Both the position numbers and the translations under genes were made by a program. A DNA stretch of 9,583 nt from Defluviitaleaceae bacterium (GTDB lineage: Bacteria > Bacillota > Clostridia > Lachnospirales > UBA5962), in NCBI GenBank assembly GCA_009787435.1, contig WRFW01000175.1:1-9583 (forward strand), given 5' to 3'. Positions 1-6,636 of the stretch are shown here, piece by piece. Every line of letters starts with the position of its first letter. The stretch's first letter is position 1. A model generated the notes under the pieces. That model did not search any database, was not told where the DNA came from, and worked only from the letters and a program-made list of their open reading frames with translations.

Positions 1-956
1 GTATGAATGCCGCTTCGCTTGCCCCTGTTGGCTCTGGTCCATTTAAATTTAAAGAACAAACAGGCAGAAATATAATTTTAACACGCAACCCTAATTTTAG
101 ATATAATGTATACCTTTCTTATGTGAATATAGTAATTTCACCAGATAGGGAAACCGATTTCAACGCTTTTCTAGGAAACGTTGTAACCGCTTTAACTACT
201 AATATGTCTGAACTTGCAAAATACGGCATAAGTATAACTCCTTTTAATACTTCGCCCATATTTACTTACGAGTTAGATTTTTTCGCATTTAACACTTCTA
301 ATCCACATTTTTCTGATGTTCGTGTTAGAGAAGCGATAACGCTTGCTTTTCCTTTTAACGCACTTTATAATGTTTATATAGGGCAAATTACACGGTCAAG
401 CTCTTTTGTGCATCCAAATTCTAGGCATTATGTAGAAGGGTTTTTAAGAGAAAACGATTTAAATAGAGCTTTTGAAGAGTTAATAGAAGTTGGTTTTTCG
501 GTAGAAAATGATTTATTAGGTAACTCGCTTGATATTTTCATTCCTTTTATGTTACGTATTTTAGTTAATACTGAAAACACCGAGAGACTATCCTTAGCTA
601 ACAGCTTGCGAAATAATTTAGAGCAGCTAGGTATACAAGTTAATTTTATGGCTCTCCCATTTAATGAATTTTATGAAGAAGTGCAAGCTGGCAATTTTGA
701 TATTTTATTTGCAGGCACTCAGCTTTCAAATAATTTTAGTGCAGGTTTTATGAATGTTTTTTCATATACTGCCCCCTCTTTATCAATTTATGAGCTTCAA
801 AGACACATAAATACCCAAATACCTATGGTAGCTATAGGTTTTAGAAATCATATTTTATTAACTAATAGAGAAGAACTAAGAGGGAATATAAGACCAAGCC
901 CAACAAACCCTTTTCAAAATGTGCATGAATGGTTTGTAGGGATAAGAGACATTTGA
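1..956 (+). CDS. Family-5 (peptide/nickel-type) ABC solute-binding protein, C-terminal part, partial at left edge
   Basis: The reading frame is open to the left edge; the ATG at base 3 is probably internal, because family members are 500-600 residues and only about 317 are visible, with no signal peptide. Recognisable SBP_bac_5 landmarks are the GSGPFKF...RNPNF block near fragment residues 11-32, DVRVREAITLAF from about residue 105 (the family's 'DVRVRqAl' helix), and LRILVNTEN from about 184. The tail IRPSPTNPFQNVHEWFVG is the usual closing motif of this family. The known role is extracellular binding of oligopeptides, or sometimes nickel or other ligands, for an Opp/Dpp-type importer, usually as a lipoprotein in Gram-positives. 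The ligand cannot be read from this fragment. The stop is TGA at 954-956 and leuS starts 41 bases later on the same strand, so read-through into leuS is possible. No permease or ATPase genes for this system are visible. Confidence 0.88.
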   Translation, partial: MNAASLAPVGSGPFKFKEQTGRNIILTRNPNFRYNVYLSYVNIVISPDRETDFNAFLGNVVTALTTNMSELAKYGISITPFNTSPIFTYELDFFAFNTSNPHFSDVRVREAITLAFPFNALYNVYIGQITRSSSFVHPNSRHYVEGFLRENDLNRAFEELIEVGFSVENDLLGNSLDIFIPFMLRILVNTENTERLSLANSLRNNLEQLGIQVNFMALPFNEFYEEVQAGNFDILFAGTQLSNNFSAGFMNVFSYTAPSLSIYELQRHINTQIPMVAIGFRNHILLTNREELRGNIRPSPTNPFQNVHEWFVGIRDI

Positions 957-982
957 AGAAACGAAAGACAACAACGAATAAC

Positions 983-990
983 AGGGGAGA
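983..990 (+). promoter_or_regulatory. Ribosome binding site that sets the leuS start
   Basis: The sequence AGGGGAGA lies 7 bases before the ATG at 998. It decides between this start and the frame's upstream ATG at 929, which lies inside the preceding gene and has no such site. The protein from 998 begins MYNYKKIEEKW, as LeuRS proteins normally do, while the 23 extra residues from 929 are lysine/arginine-rich and unlike the family. Confidence 0.8.
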
Positions 991-997
991 TTTACAA

Positions 998-3250
998 ATG
1001 TATAACTACAAAAAAATAGAAGAAAAATGGAAGCATTCTTTAAACCCTAAGCCGAGTGCAAATGCCCCTAAATATTACTGTTTAGATATGTTCCCATACC
1101 CATCCGCTTCTGGGCTTCATGTTGGGCATTGGCGTGGCTATGTTCTTAGTGATGTAATCGCACGCTATAAAACTTTGCAAGGGTATGATGTGCTTCATCC
1201 AATGGGTTTTGACGCTTTCGGCTTGCCAACTGAAAATTTTGCTATAAAATCTAAAATACACCCAGAAGAAGTTACAAAAACTAGCATTGAAAACTATAAA
1301 AGGCAATTAGAAGATATAGGTGCAACTTACAATTGGGAAAATAGCGTAAACACTACAGACCCTAGCTTTTATAAATGGACGCAATGGATATTTTTAAAAA
1401 TGTTTGAAGAGGGGCTTGCATATGAAAAAGAAATGCCCCTTAATTGGTGCTCTTCTTGTAAAGTAGTTAAAGCTAATGAAGAAGTTACAGGCGGTGTTTG
1501 TGATAGATGCGGCAATGAAACTACTAAAAAGCTTCTAAGGCAGTGGATGTTAAAAATAACAAAATATGCAGATAGGCTTTTAGAAGATTTAGACACTTTA
1601 GATTGGCCAGAAAAAGTTAAAAAAATGCAAAAAGAGTGGATAGGGAAAAGCCACGGTGCCCATATAAAGTTTAATTTAAGCAACGGCAAAGAACTAACAG
1701 TTTTCACAACCCGCCCAGATACAATATTTGGTGCAACTTTTTTAGTTTTAGCACCAGAGCATGATATTTTAAAAAACATAGATAACGAAGAAGTGAAAAA
1801 CTACATTAAAAAGACTGCTAATAAATCAAATATAGAACGTATGGCTGAAAAAGAAAAGACAGGTGTTTTCACAGGTTTAACAGCTATAAATCCTATTACT
1901 AACGAAAAAATAGACGTATACACAGCCGATTATGTTTTAATTGAATATGGAACAGGTGCCATTATGGGGGTCCCCTCCGATGATGAGAGAGACAGTGAAT
2001 TTGCCATAAAGCATAATTTGCCTATTAAAGAACTTGAATATAATAAATCAATAGAAGAAGCAATACAAATGCTTAAAGAAAAAGGGGTTGGTGAAGAAAA
2101 AATAAGCTATAAACTTCGCGATTGGGTATTTTCCCGCCAACGCTATTGGGGAGAACCAATTCCGTTAGTTCACTGTAAAGAGTGTGGAACAGTTCCGGTT
2201 CCTTATGAGCAGCTTCCTATAAGATTGCCACACACAGAGCATTATGAACCGACAGACACAGGAGAATCTCCACTTGCAAATATAGAAGAATTTGTGAATT
2301 GTGAGTGCCCTAACTGCTCTAAGCCTGCAAAAAGAGAAACAAATACAATGCCGCAATGGGCGGGCTCTTCTTGGTATTTCTTAAGATATGTTGACCCACA
2401 CAATGATAACGAGCTTGCAAGCAAAGAAGCACTTAAAGCATTGCCTGTAGATATGTATATAGGTGGTATAGAGCATGCTGTTTTGCACCTTTTATATGCT
2501 AGATTTTATACTAAATTCCTTTATGATATAGGGGCAGTTCATTTTGAAGAGCCTTTTAAAAAGTTATTTAACCAAGGTATGCTTAATTATAAAGGGCAAA
2601 AAATGAGTAAATCACTAGGGAATGTAGTAAGCCCAGATGATGTTATAGAAAAATACGGAAGAGACACTCTTCGTATGTATGAGCTTTTCGTTGCCCCGGC
2701 AGAAATAGACACCGAGTGGGACGATGCAGGAATAGAGGGCGTATACCGCTTTTTAAGCCGTTTTTATAGGTTAGTTTCAGAAAATATTATTCCCCACAAT
2801 GAAGACCTTGAAAAAACACGCCATAAATTAATAAAAGATATAACACTTCGCATGGAAGATTTTTCATTTAACACAGCTATATCAAAATTTATGGAATATT
2901 CAAATCATTTAAGCTCTGGTATTTCAGAAGAAGTGTCAAAAACTTTTATAATATTGCTTGCTCCATTTGCACCTTTTATAGCAAGTGAGCTTTGGGAAAA
3001 ATTTGAAAGCTCTGAGTTGTTCAAGCAAAATTGGCCAGTTTATGATGAAGAAAAAACTATAGATAATTTTATAGAAATAGCATTGCAAATAAACGGGAAA
3101 TTAAGAGCAACTTTAAACGTATCAAAAGATGAGCAGAAAGAAGTTGTTATAGAAAAAGCTAAAAAACTTTTGGAAGATAAGCTAGAAAGTGTTAGCATAG
3201 TGAAAGAGATTTATATACAAGGGAAAATAGTTAATATAGTAGTTAAATAG
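998..3250 (+). CDS. leuS: Leucyl-tRNA synthetase
   Basis: Cytoplasmic class I aminoacyl-tRNA synthetase that joins leucine to tRNA-Leu using ATP. Of 750 residues, the class I HIGH box is HVGH at 41-44 and KMSKS is at 535-539. A first zinc knuckle uses C151/C154/C168/C171, and a second Cys set is C393/C396 with C437/C440. The CP1 editing domain has TTRPDT at 237-242 and GTGAIMGVP from 318. D329 and D332 align with the editing aspartates D342/D345 of E. coli LeuRS, so proofreading residues appear present. The catalytic core resumes at RDWVFSRQRYWGEP from 374, and the C-terminal domain has the typical ALQINGKLRA and a final GKIVNIVVK. Compared from memory with the 804-residue B. subtilis enzyme, the stretch between the editing core and RDW is about 26 residues shorter. 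No T-box leader fits in the 41-base upstream gap, so any such control would lie upstream of the preceding gene. Confidence 0.97.
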   Translation: MYNYKKIEEKWKHSLNPKPSANAPKYYCLDMFPYPSASGLHVGHWRGYVLSDVIARYKTLQGYDVLHPMGFDAFGLPTENFAIKSKIHPEEVTKTSIENYKRQLEDIGATYNWENSVNTTDPSFYKWTQWIFLKMFEEGLAYEKEMPLNWCSSCKVVKANEEVTGGVCDRCGNETTKKLLRQWMLKITKYADRLLEDLDTLDWPEKVKKMQKEWIGKSHGAHIKFNLSNGKELTVFTTRPDTIFGATFLVLAPEHDILKNIDNEEVKNYIKKTANKSNIERMAEKEKTGVFTGLTAINPITNEKIDVYTADYVLIEYGTGAIMGVPSDDERDSEFAIKHNLPIKELEYNKSIEEAIQMLKEKGVGEEKISYKLRDWVFSRQRYWGEPIPLVHCKECGTVPVPYEQLPIRLPHTEHYEPTDTGESPLANIEEFVNCECPNCSKPAKRETNTMPQWAGSSWYFLRYVDPHNDNELASKEALKALPVDMYIGGIEHAVLHLLYARFYTKFLYDIGAVHFEEPFKKLFNQGMLNYKGQKMSKSLGNVVSPDDVIEKYGRDTLRMYELFVAPAEIDTEWDDAGIEGVYRFLSRFYRLVSENIIPHNEDLEKTRHKLIKDITLRMEDFSFNTAISKFMEYSNHLSSGISEEVSKTFIILLAPFAPFIASELWEKFESSELFKQNWPVYDEEKTIDNFIEIALQINGKLRATLNVSKDEQKEVVIEKAKKLLEDKLESVSIVKEIYIQGKIVNIVVK

Positions 3251-3259
3251 TTGTTTTTG

Positions 3260-3317
3260 AAAAAAGTGTAATTTTAGCTAACGCTTAATTGTTAGCGACT
3301 ATAATTACACTTTTTTT
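3260..3317. terminator. Bidirectional intrinsic terminator after leuS
   Basis: The outer stem AAAAAAGTGTAATT (3260-3273) pairs with AATTACAC plus a seven-T run (3303-3317). An inner stem GCTAAC (3277-3282) pairs with GTTAGC (3291-3296) around an 8-base loop, with an asymmetric internal loop between the two stems. The T run follows the stem on the + strand, and the A run in front gives a U run on the - strand. It can therefore stop both leuS and any read-through from pdxS, which converges on it. Confidence 0.85.
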
Positions 3318-3354
3318 AAATTTTTACTAAGATATTTGCAGTATTTTTAAGCAT

Positions 3355-3409
3355 AAAAAACGACTATATAGCTTCTCACAATTGGCTAAAATTGTTCGAT
3401 AGCTATATA
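3355..3409 (-). terminator. Intrinsic terminator for pdxS
   Basis: The stem TATATAGCT (3365-3373) pairs with AGCTATATA (3401-3409). An inner stem ACAATT (3378-3383) pairs with AATTGT (3390-3395) around a 6-base loop. Read on the - strand, the hairpin lies about 30 bases past the pdxS stop and is followed, after four bases, by six Ts (complement of the A run 3355-3360). The stem is AT-rich and interrupted, so it may be a modest terminator backed up by the stronger bidirectional one beyond it. Confidence 0.65.
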
Positions 3410-3438
3410 ATGATTTTATTGTTAAATTTAATCAAAAG

Positions 3439-4314
3439 CTAACTGCTGCTTCTATTTGCCATTAAAATTTTTATCTCATCTTCATTTATACCGACCATAG
3501 CTTCGCCTAAATTTTCTGAGAGACTAGCTATCAGTTCAAAATCATTATAATTTTTAACAGCTTTAACTATTGCAGCTGCACGCTTTTCAGGGTCTCCCGA
3601 TTTAAAAATTCCACTGCCAACGAAAACGCCCTCTGCCCCTAATTGTACCATTAATGCAGCATCGGCAGGGGTTGCAACACCGCCCGCTGAAAAGTTTGGA
3701 ACTGGCATTTTGCCTGTTTCAGCCACTTTTTTAAGAAGCCTATAAGGAACTTTCATTTCTTTTGCTTCATTGAAAAGCTCATCTTTGTCCATATTTGAAA
3801 CACGCCTAAGTTCAGCCATAATAGCACGCATATGGCGTACTGCCTGTACAACATCGCCTGTGCCTGCTTCGCCTTTTGTGCGAATCATTGAAGCCCCCTC
3901 AGCAATTCTTCTTAGTGCTTCACCTAAATCTTTAGCACCACACACAAAAGGTGATTTAAATTCAGTTTTATTTATGTGATATGTGCTATCTGCTGGGCTT
4001 AAAACTTCACTTTCATCTATAAAATCAATATTTATCGCTTCCAAAATGCGAGCTTCCACTATGTGCCCTATGCGGCATTTTGCCATTACTGGAATATCAA
4101 CCGCTTTTTTAATCTCTTTAATCATTGCAGGGTCGCTCATACGAGAAACACCGCCTATTACTCTAATATCTGCCGGTATCCTTTCAAGAGCCATTACAGC
4201 ACAAGCACCAGCTTTCTCAGCAATTTTTGCTTGCTCTGGCGTTTGCACGTCCATTATTACGCTGCCTTTTAAAGATTCCGCAAATTTTATATTTTTTTTC
4301 ATTATGTCTGTCAT
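3439..4314 (-). CDS. pdxS: Pyridoxal 5'-phosphate synthase, synthase subunit PdxS
   Basis: Makes pyridoxal 5'-phosphate (active vitamin B6) from ribose 5-phosphate, glyceraldehyde 3-phosphate and ammonia in the DXP-independent pathway. In the known complex, twelve PdxS subunits form the core and PdxT glutaminase supplies the ammonia. At 291 residues it matches the family length of about 294. Visible landmarks are D22 in VIMDV, the Schiff-base lysine K79 in PVMAKCRIGH (K81 in B. subtilis), the second lysine K147 in RTKGEAGTG, the strictly typical DFIDESEVL and PFVCGAKDLGEALRR blocks, and phosphate-binding FSAGGVATPADAA and VFVGSGIFKS. The ATG at 4314 is chosen because AGGAG (complement of 4323-4327) lies 8 bases before it; a second Met four residues in lacks this. 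No pdxT is visible on either side, although pdxST is the usual arrangement. A 121-base gap separates it from the upstream epimerase gene, and I could not identify a convincing promoter there. Confidence 0.97.
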   Translation of the reverse strand: MTDIMKKNIKFAESLKGSVIMDVQTPEQAKIAEKAGACAVMALERIPADIRVIGGVSRMSDPAMIKEIKKAVDIPVMAKCRIGHIVEARILEAINIDFIDESEVLSPADSTYHINKTEFKSPFVCGAKDLGEALRRIAEGASMIRTKGEAGTGDVVQAVRHMRAIMAELRRVSNMDKDELFNEAKEMKVPYRLLKKVAETGKMPVPNFSAGGVATPADAALMVQLGAEGVFVGSGIFKSGDPEKRAAAIVKAVKNYNDFELIASLSENLGEAMVGINEDEIKILMANRSSS

Positions 4315-4435
4315 GCTTTATTCTCCTGTTTGGTAGATTTAGTTTAGCTTAGCTTTAAAATAGTCTAATAGATAGTGAATAATTTTATCCACAGCTTTCT
4401 AAATTATGAGCATATACTACACTATTTGATAAGCT

Positions 4436-5404
4436 CTAGTTCAAAATGTCAAATTTAAATATCGTTTCTTGCTTATAACTTTCTCCTTTTTTTACCTTTG
4501 CTTTTTCCAAATCATTAGGCACATATTGCGTTTCTAAACAAACCGCAGTGTGCCTAACTTCTTCCGGCATATTATTCCCGGTATAAACGACCACTGCCGG
4601 TTGGTCTGTTTTAATAGTAAGCATTCTACCATTTGGGTGGCTAAGTATAAGTTCACTCTCTTCTAAAATAAATGGGTTATCTATTCCAAAACTTAAATTT
4701 CTAGGCTTTCTAAAATCCCAAGCCCTATGGTTTGCATCACTTGTTTCTTCTTTATTTAAATTTTCGTTAGTATAATCATTTTTAACTTCTGTATAGTCAT
4801 CAAAGTTTATTAATTGTGTTGGCAAAGAATTTTTATCTAGTTCCCAATAAGCACTGCTTGGAAGTTGTAAAATATGGCTTTCAATTTTCTCGCCTGTGCC
4901 GCTTAAATTAAAATAAGCGTGTTGTGTTAAATTAACAAATTCTGTTGCTGCTTCATAACTAACTATAAGTTCATTATTTTTTAAAGTGTATATCACTTTA
5001 AAATTTTTGTGTTTAAAAGTAACACTATCTTCGTGTTTAGAAAGTTCCCAATATACATCGCTTAAAGCTTCTTTGCCACCGTGTAAAATAATTTCGCCAT
5101 CTATTAAATAACGACCCGCTAAAGGTCCACAAATTGCATTTGTAAAACTTCTATCTTTAGTCCAGCCTTTTAAATTTTGAGCATTATAATTTTCTTTTAC
5201 ATTATTGCTAAGATTAGTTTCAATATTTTTAAAATTGTTAGTCTCTTCAGCAGTTAAAACTATGTTATGTATGTTCCCATTTTTATCGGGCATTTTTATT
5301 GAAGTAATTCTTGCACCATAGTTTATAAAAGATACTTCTAAAAATTTATTTTTAAGGGTCGCTTCCAAAAGCTCATTTTCAGGTTTGAGTTCTTCTTTAA
5401 TCAT
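4436..5404 (-). CDS. Aldose 1-epimerase (GalM) family protein
   Basis: GalM enzymes interconvert the alpha and beta anomers of hexoses such as galactose or glucose in the cytoplasm. The family fold shows as FINYGARITSIKMPD (27-40), LHGG (107-110), NLTQHAYFNLSG (158-169), GIDNPFIL (240-247), LSHPNGRMLTI (254-264), VYTGN (273-277) and CLETQYVPND (289-298). By analogy with Lactococcus lactis GalM, H162 would be the catalytic acid and E291 the catalytic base, with H108, R98 and D242 in the sugar site. All are present. The protein is divergent: the usual GRYANRI block is reduced to GPLAGRY and the loop to LHGG is about 15 residues shorter than in typical GalM. The substrate is therefore uncertain. 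Its ATG overlaps the end of the upstream TPR gene by 8 bases, with GGGAG about 9 bases before it, which implies translational coupling. No other sugar gene is nearby. Confidence 0.88.
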   Translation of the reverse strand: MIKEELKPENELLEATLKNKFLEVSFINYGARITSIKMPDKNGNIHNIVLTAEETNNFKNIETNLSNNVKENYNAQNLKGWTKDRSFTNAICGPLAGRYLIDGEIILHGGKEALSDVYWELSKHEDSVTFKHKNFKVIYTLKNNELIVSYEAATEFVNLTQHAYFNLSGTGEKIESHILQLPSSAYWELDKNSLPTQLINFDDYTEVKNDYTNENLNKEETSDANHRAWDFRKPRNLSFGIDNPFILEESELILSHPNGRMLTIKTDQPAVVVYTGNNMPEEVRHTAVCLETQYVPNDLEKAKVKKGESYKQETIFKFDILN

Positions 5405-6467
5405 TTTTTATTTCTCCCGTTTCACCGTATAACTTTACTCTAAAATTTTCTTTTGCTTTCTTTAAAACATTTTCCATAGTTTTTTGGTATTGCCCTAGAT
5501 CGCCCAAAGCTTTTCTTATTTTTGCTTCTTCAATTTGGGTTTCTATATTTGTATTATCAATACTTAATGCCTTAATTATTGCAAGGCGGGCATTATCAAG
5601 GTCTCTATTTTTTCTATAATATTTAGCTAAAAGAGTAAAATTTTCTATAGATTGTTCAATTTTTATTGCATTTTCAATTGCCAATATAGCAAAAGGTAAA
5701 TCTGTATAGGAATATATTTTAGCTTGTTCTCTAAAAAATCTAGCGTCTTTGTGGCGGATTAGTTCCAAAACTTTAAGAGCATTTTCATATCTTCTAGTTT
5801 CTGCAAAAGCATTGCTAAGCTCATAAAAATAGTTTGGTTCATATTTTAAATTTATTGCATTTTCAAAATAGTCAATGGCTGTTTCATAGTTGCCTTTAGC
5901 TGCCGATATTTGCCCGTAAAAAAAATCTGCATCTGCATTTTCTTTGCCATTTTCAGCTTTATTTAAATATTTAAATGCTGTTTCATATTCTTCTTTTTGA
6001 ATGAACACAGAAGCAAGATTTAGCATAATAGTTTCATTTTCAGGGTCTTTTTTTAAGGCTTCTTCAAATAAAATTTGTGCTTCTTCTAAATTGCCTTTTA
6101 TACTATAATTTATCGCTTTGTTATTTTCAATTTTGTGTGCGTTAGTTTTATTCCAACTGCGGACTACTTTGATAAAGTTGTTAATCTCTTCAGGTTTAAT
6201 AAAAGGTATTAAAGAGAGATATTTTTCTAATTTATCTGCTTCTTCCAAATTTTTGGCTTCTTCTAACTTGGAAGCTAAAAAAGGTTGTTTTAATACATTT
6301 TTAACCCAGTCTATAAATCGGTTGTTTAAATATTCAAAAACTATAGCTGGATTTTCTTTTTTAATCGTATATACGTAATAAATGGCTTCTTCTATTGAAT
6401 ATACTTTTTTATTTGTTTCAAACACAAAGGGTTGTTTTATATTTTCTTGGTTAGTTGCTAGTGTCAT
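5397..6467 (-). CDS. TPR-repeat protein with a distinct N-terminal helical region
   Basis: A 356-residue protein without signal peptide or membrane segment, so probably cytoplasmic. From about residue 113 to 306 it is a run of about six tetratricopeptide repeats. The clearest are NKAINYSIKGNLEEAQILFEEALKKDPEN-like (116-144), the repeat beginning DFFYGQISAAKGNYETAIDYFENA (181-204) and the one beginning NFTLLAKYYRKNRDLDNA (277-293). TPRs normally form protein-binding superhelices. Residues about 15-90 are different: a region with YSIEEAIYY, VFEYLNNRFIDWVKNVL and PFLASKL. Its 'yL..rf..WV..vl...la' pattern reminds me of uncharacterised N-terminal segments of bacterial TPR and stress-associated proteins, but I cannot name it. 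The ATG at 6467 has GAGGTG (complement of 6478-6483) about 10 bases before it. It overlaps the downstream epimerase gene by 8 bases, so the two are probably co-translated. No specific function can be assigned. Confidence 0.8.
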   Translation of the reverse strand: MTLATNQENIKQPFVFETNKKVYSIEEAIYYVYTIKKENPAIVFEYLNNRFIDWVKNVLKQPFLASKLEEAKNLEEADKLEKYLSLIPFIKPEEINNFIKVVRSWNKTNAHKIENNKAINYSIKGNLEEAQILFEEALKKDPENETIMLNLASVFIQKEEYETAFKYLNKAENGKENADADFFYGQISAAKGNYETAIDYFENAINLKYEPNYFYELSNAFAETRRYENALKVLELIRHKDARFFREQAKIYSYTDLPFAILAIENAIKIEQSIENFTLLAKYYRKNRDLDNARLAIIKALSIDNTNIETQIEEAKIRKALGDLGQYQKTMENVLKKAKENFRVKLYGETGEIKND

Positions 6468-6517
6468 AAAAACTCTTCACCTCGTCTTCTTTGTCTAAAT
6501 TTACTCACACTAAAAAT

Positions 6518-6636
6518 TAATTGGGCATCTCTAAAACTCCTTTTGGTCGTTTTTAGTTCACCTAAGATAGCCCAAAGAATGGCTGTCTTTAACGCACATT
6601 TCAAAAAACTTATCGGTTTTTAGAGGTGCTCAATTA
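6518..6636. mobile_element. Miniature inverted-repeat element (MITE-like), TA-flanked, about 119 bp
   Basis: Two 19-base arms (6518-6536 and 6618-6636) are inverted copies apart from two positions that are G-T pairs (6524/6630, 6528/6626). The arms read TAATTGGGCATCTCTAAAA on the left, and both ends carry TA. Between them are three smaller hairpins: CTAAAAC/GTTTTTAG (6531-6556), AAGATAGCC/GGCTGTCTT (6564-6572 with 6581-6589) and AAAAAC/GTTTTT (6604-6621). The element is non-coding. TA at both outer ends is what IS630/Tc1-mariner transposases leave as a target duplication, so a non-autonomous element moved by such an enzyme is a reasonable inference. The right end covers the uvrB stop codon. 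Removing the element plus one TA restores an uninterrupted sequence that still gives TAA. A structured regulatory RNA or terminator is the main alternative. Confidence 0.5.

Noticed and set aside
929..997. Upstream extension of the leuS frame to an ATG at 929
   Set aside because: It overlaps the preceding gene, has no ribosome site, and adds a basic segment not found in LeuRS; the AGGGGAGA before 998 is decisive.
957..997. T-box leader for leuS
   Set aside because: The gap is only 41 bases, with no specifier hairpin or T-box sequence.
1369..1779. A - strand open frame of 136 codons opposite leuS
   Set aside because: It is antisense to the conserved LeuRS zinc and editing regions, with no ribosome site or recognisable motif.
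3983..4336. A + strand open frame of 117 codons opposite pdxS
   Set aside because: It lies entirely against the well-supported pdxS gene and resembles no protein I know; it is a complementary-strand shadow.
4315..4435. Promoter for pdxS, and a terminator after the epimerase gene
   Set aside because: A GAGC/GCTC stem near 4408-4436 is short, mismatched and lacks a T run. CATAAT and TAAAAT hexamers occur but without acceptable -35 partners, so nothing is annotated.
4436..6467. Sugar-utilisation operon
   Set aside because: Only one GalM-like gene is present. No kinase, uridylyltransferase or sugar transporter accompanies it.
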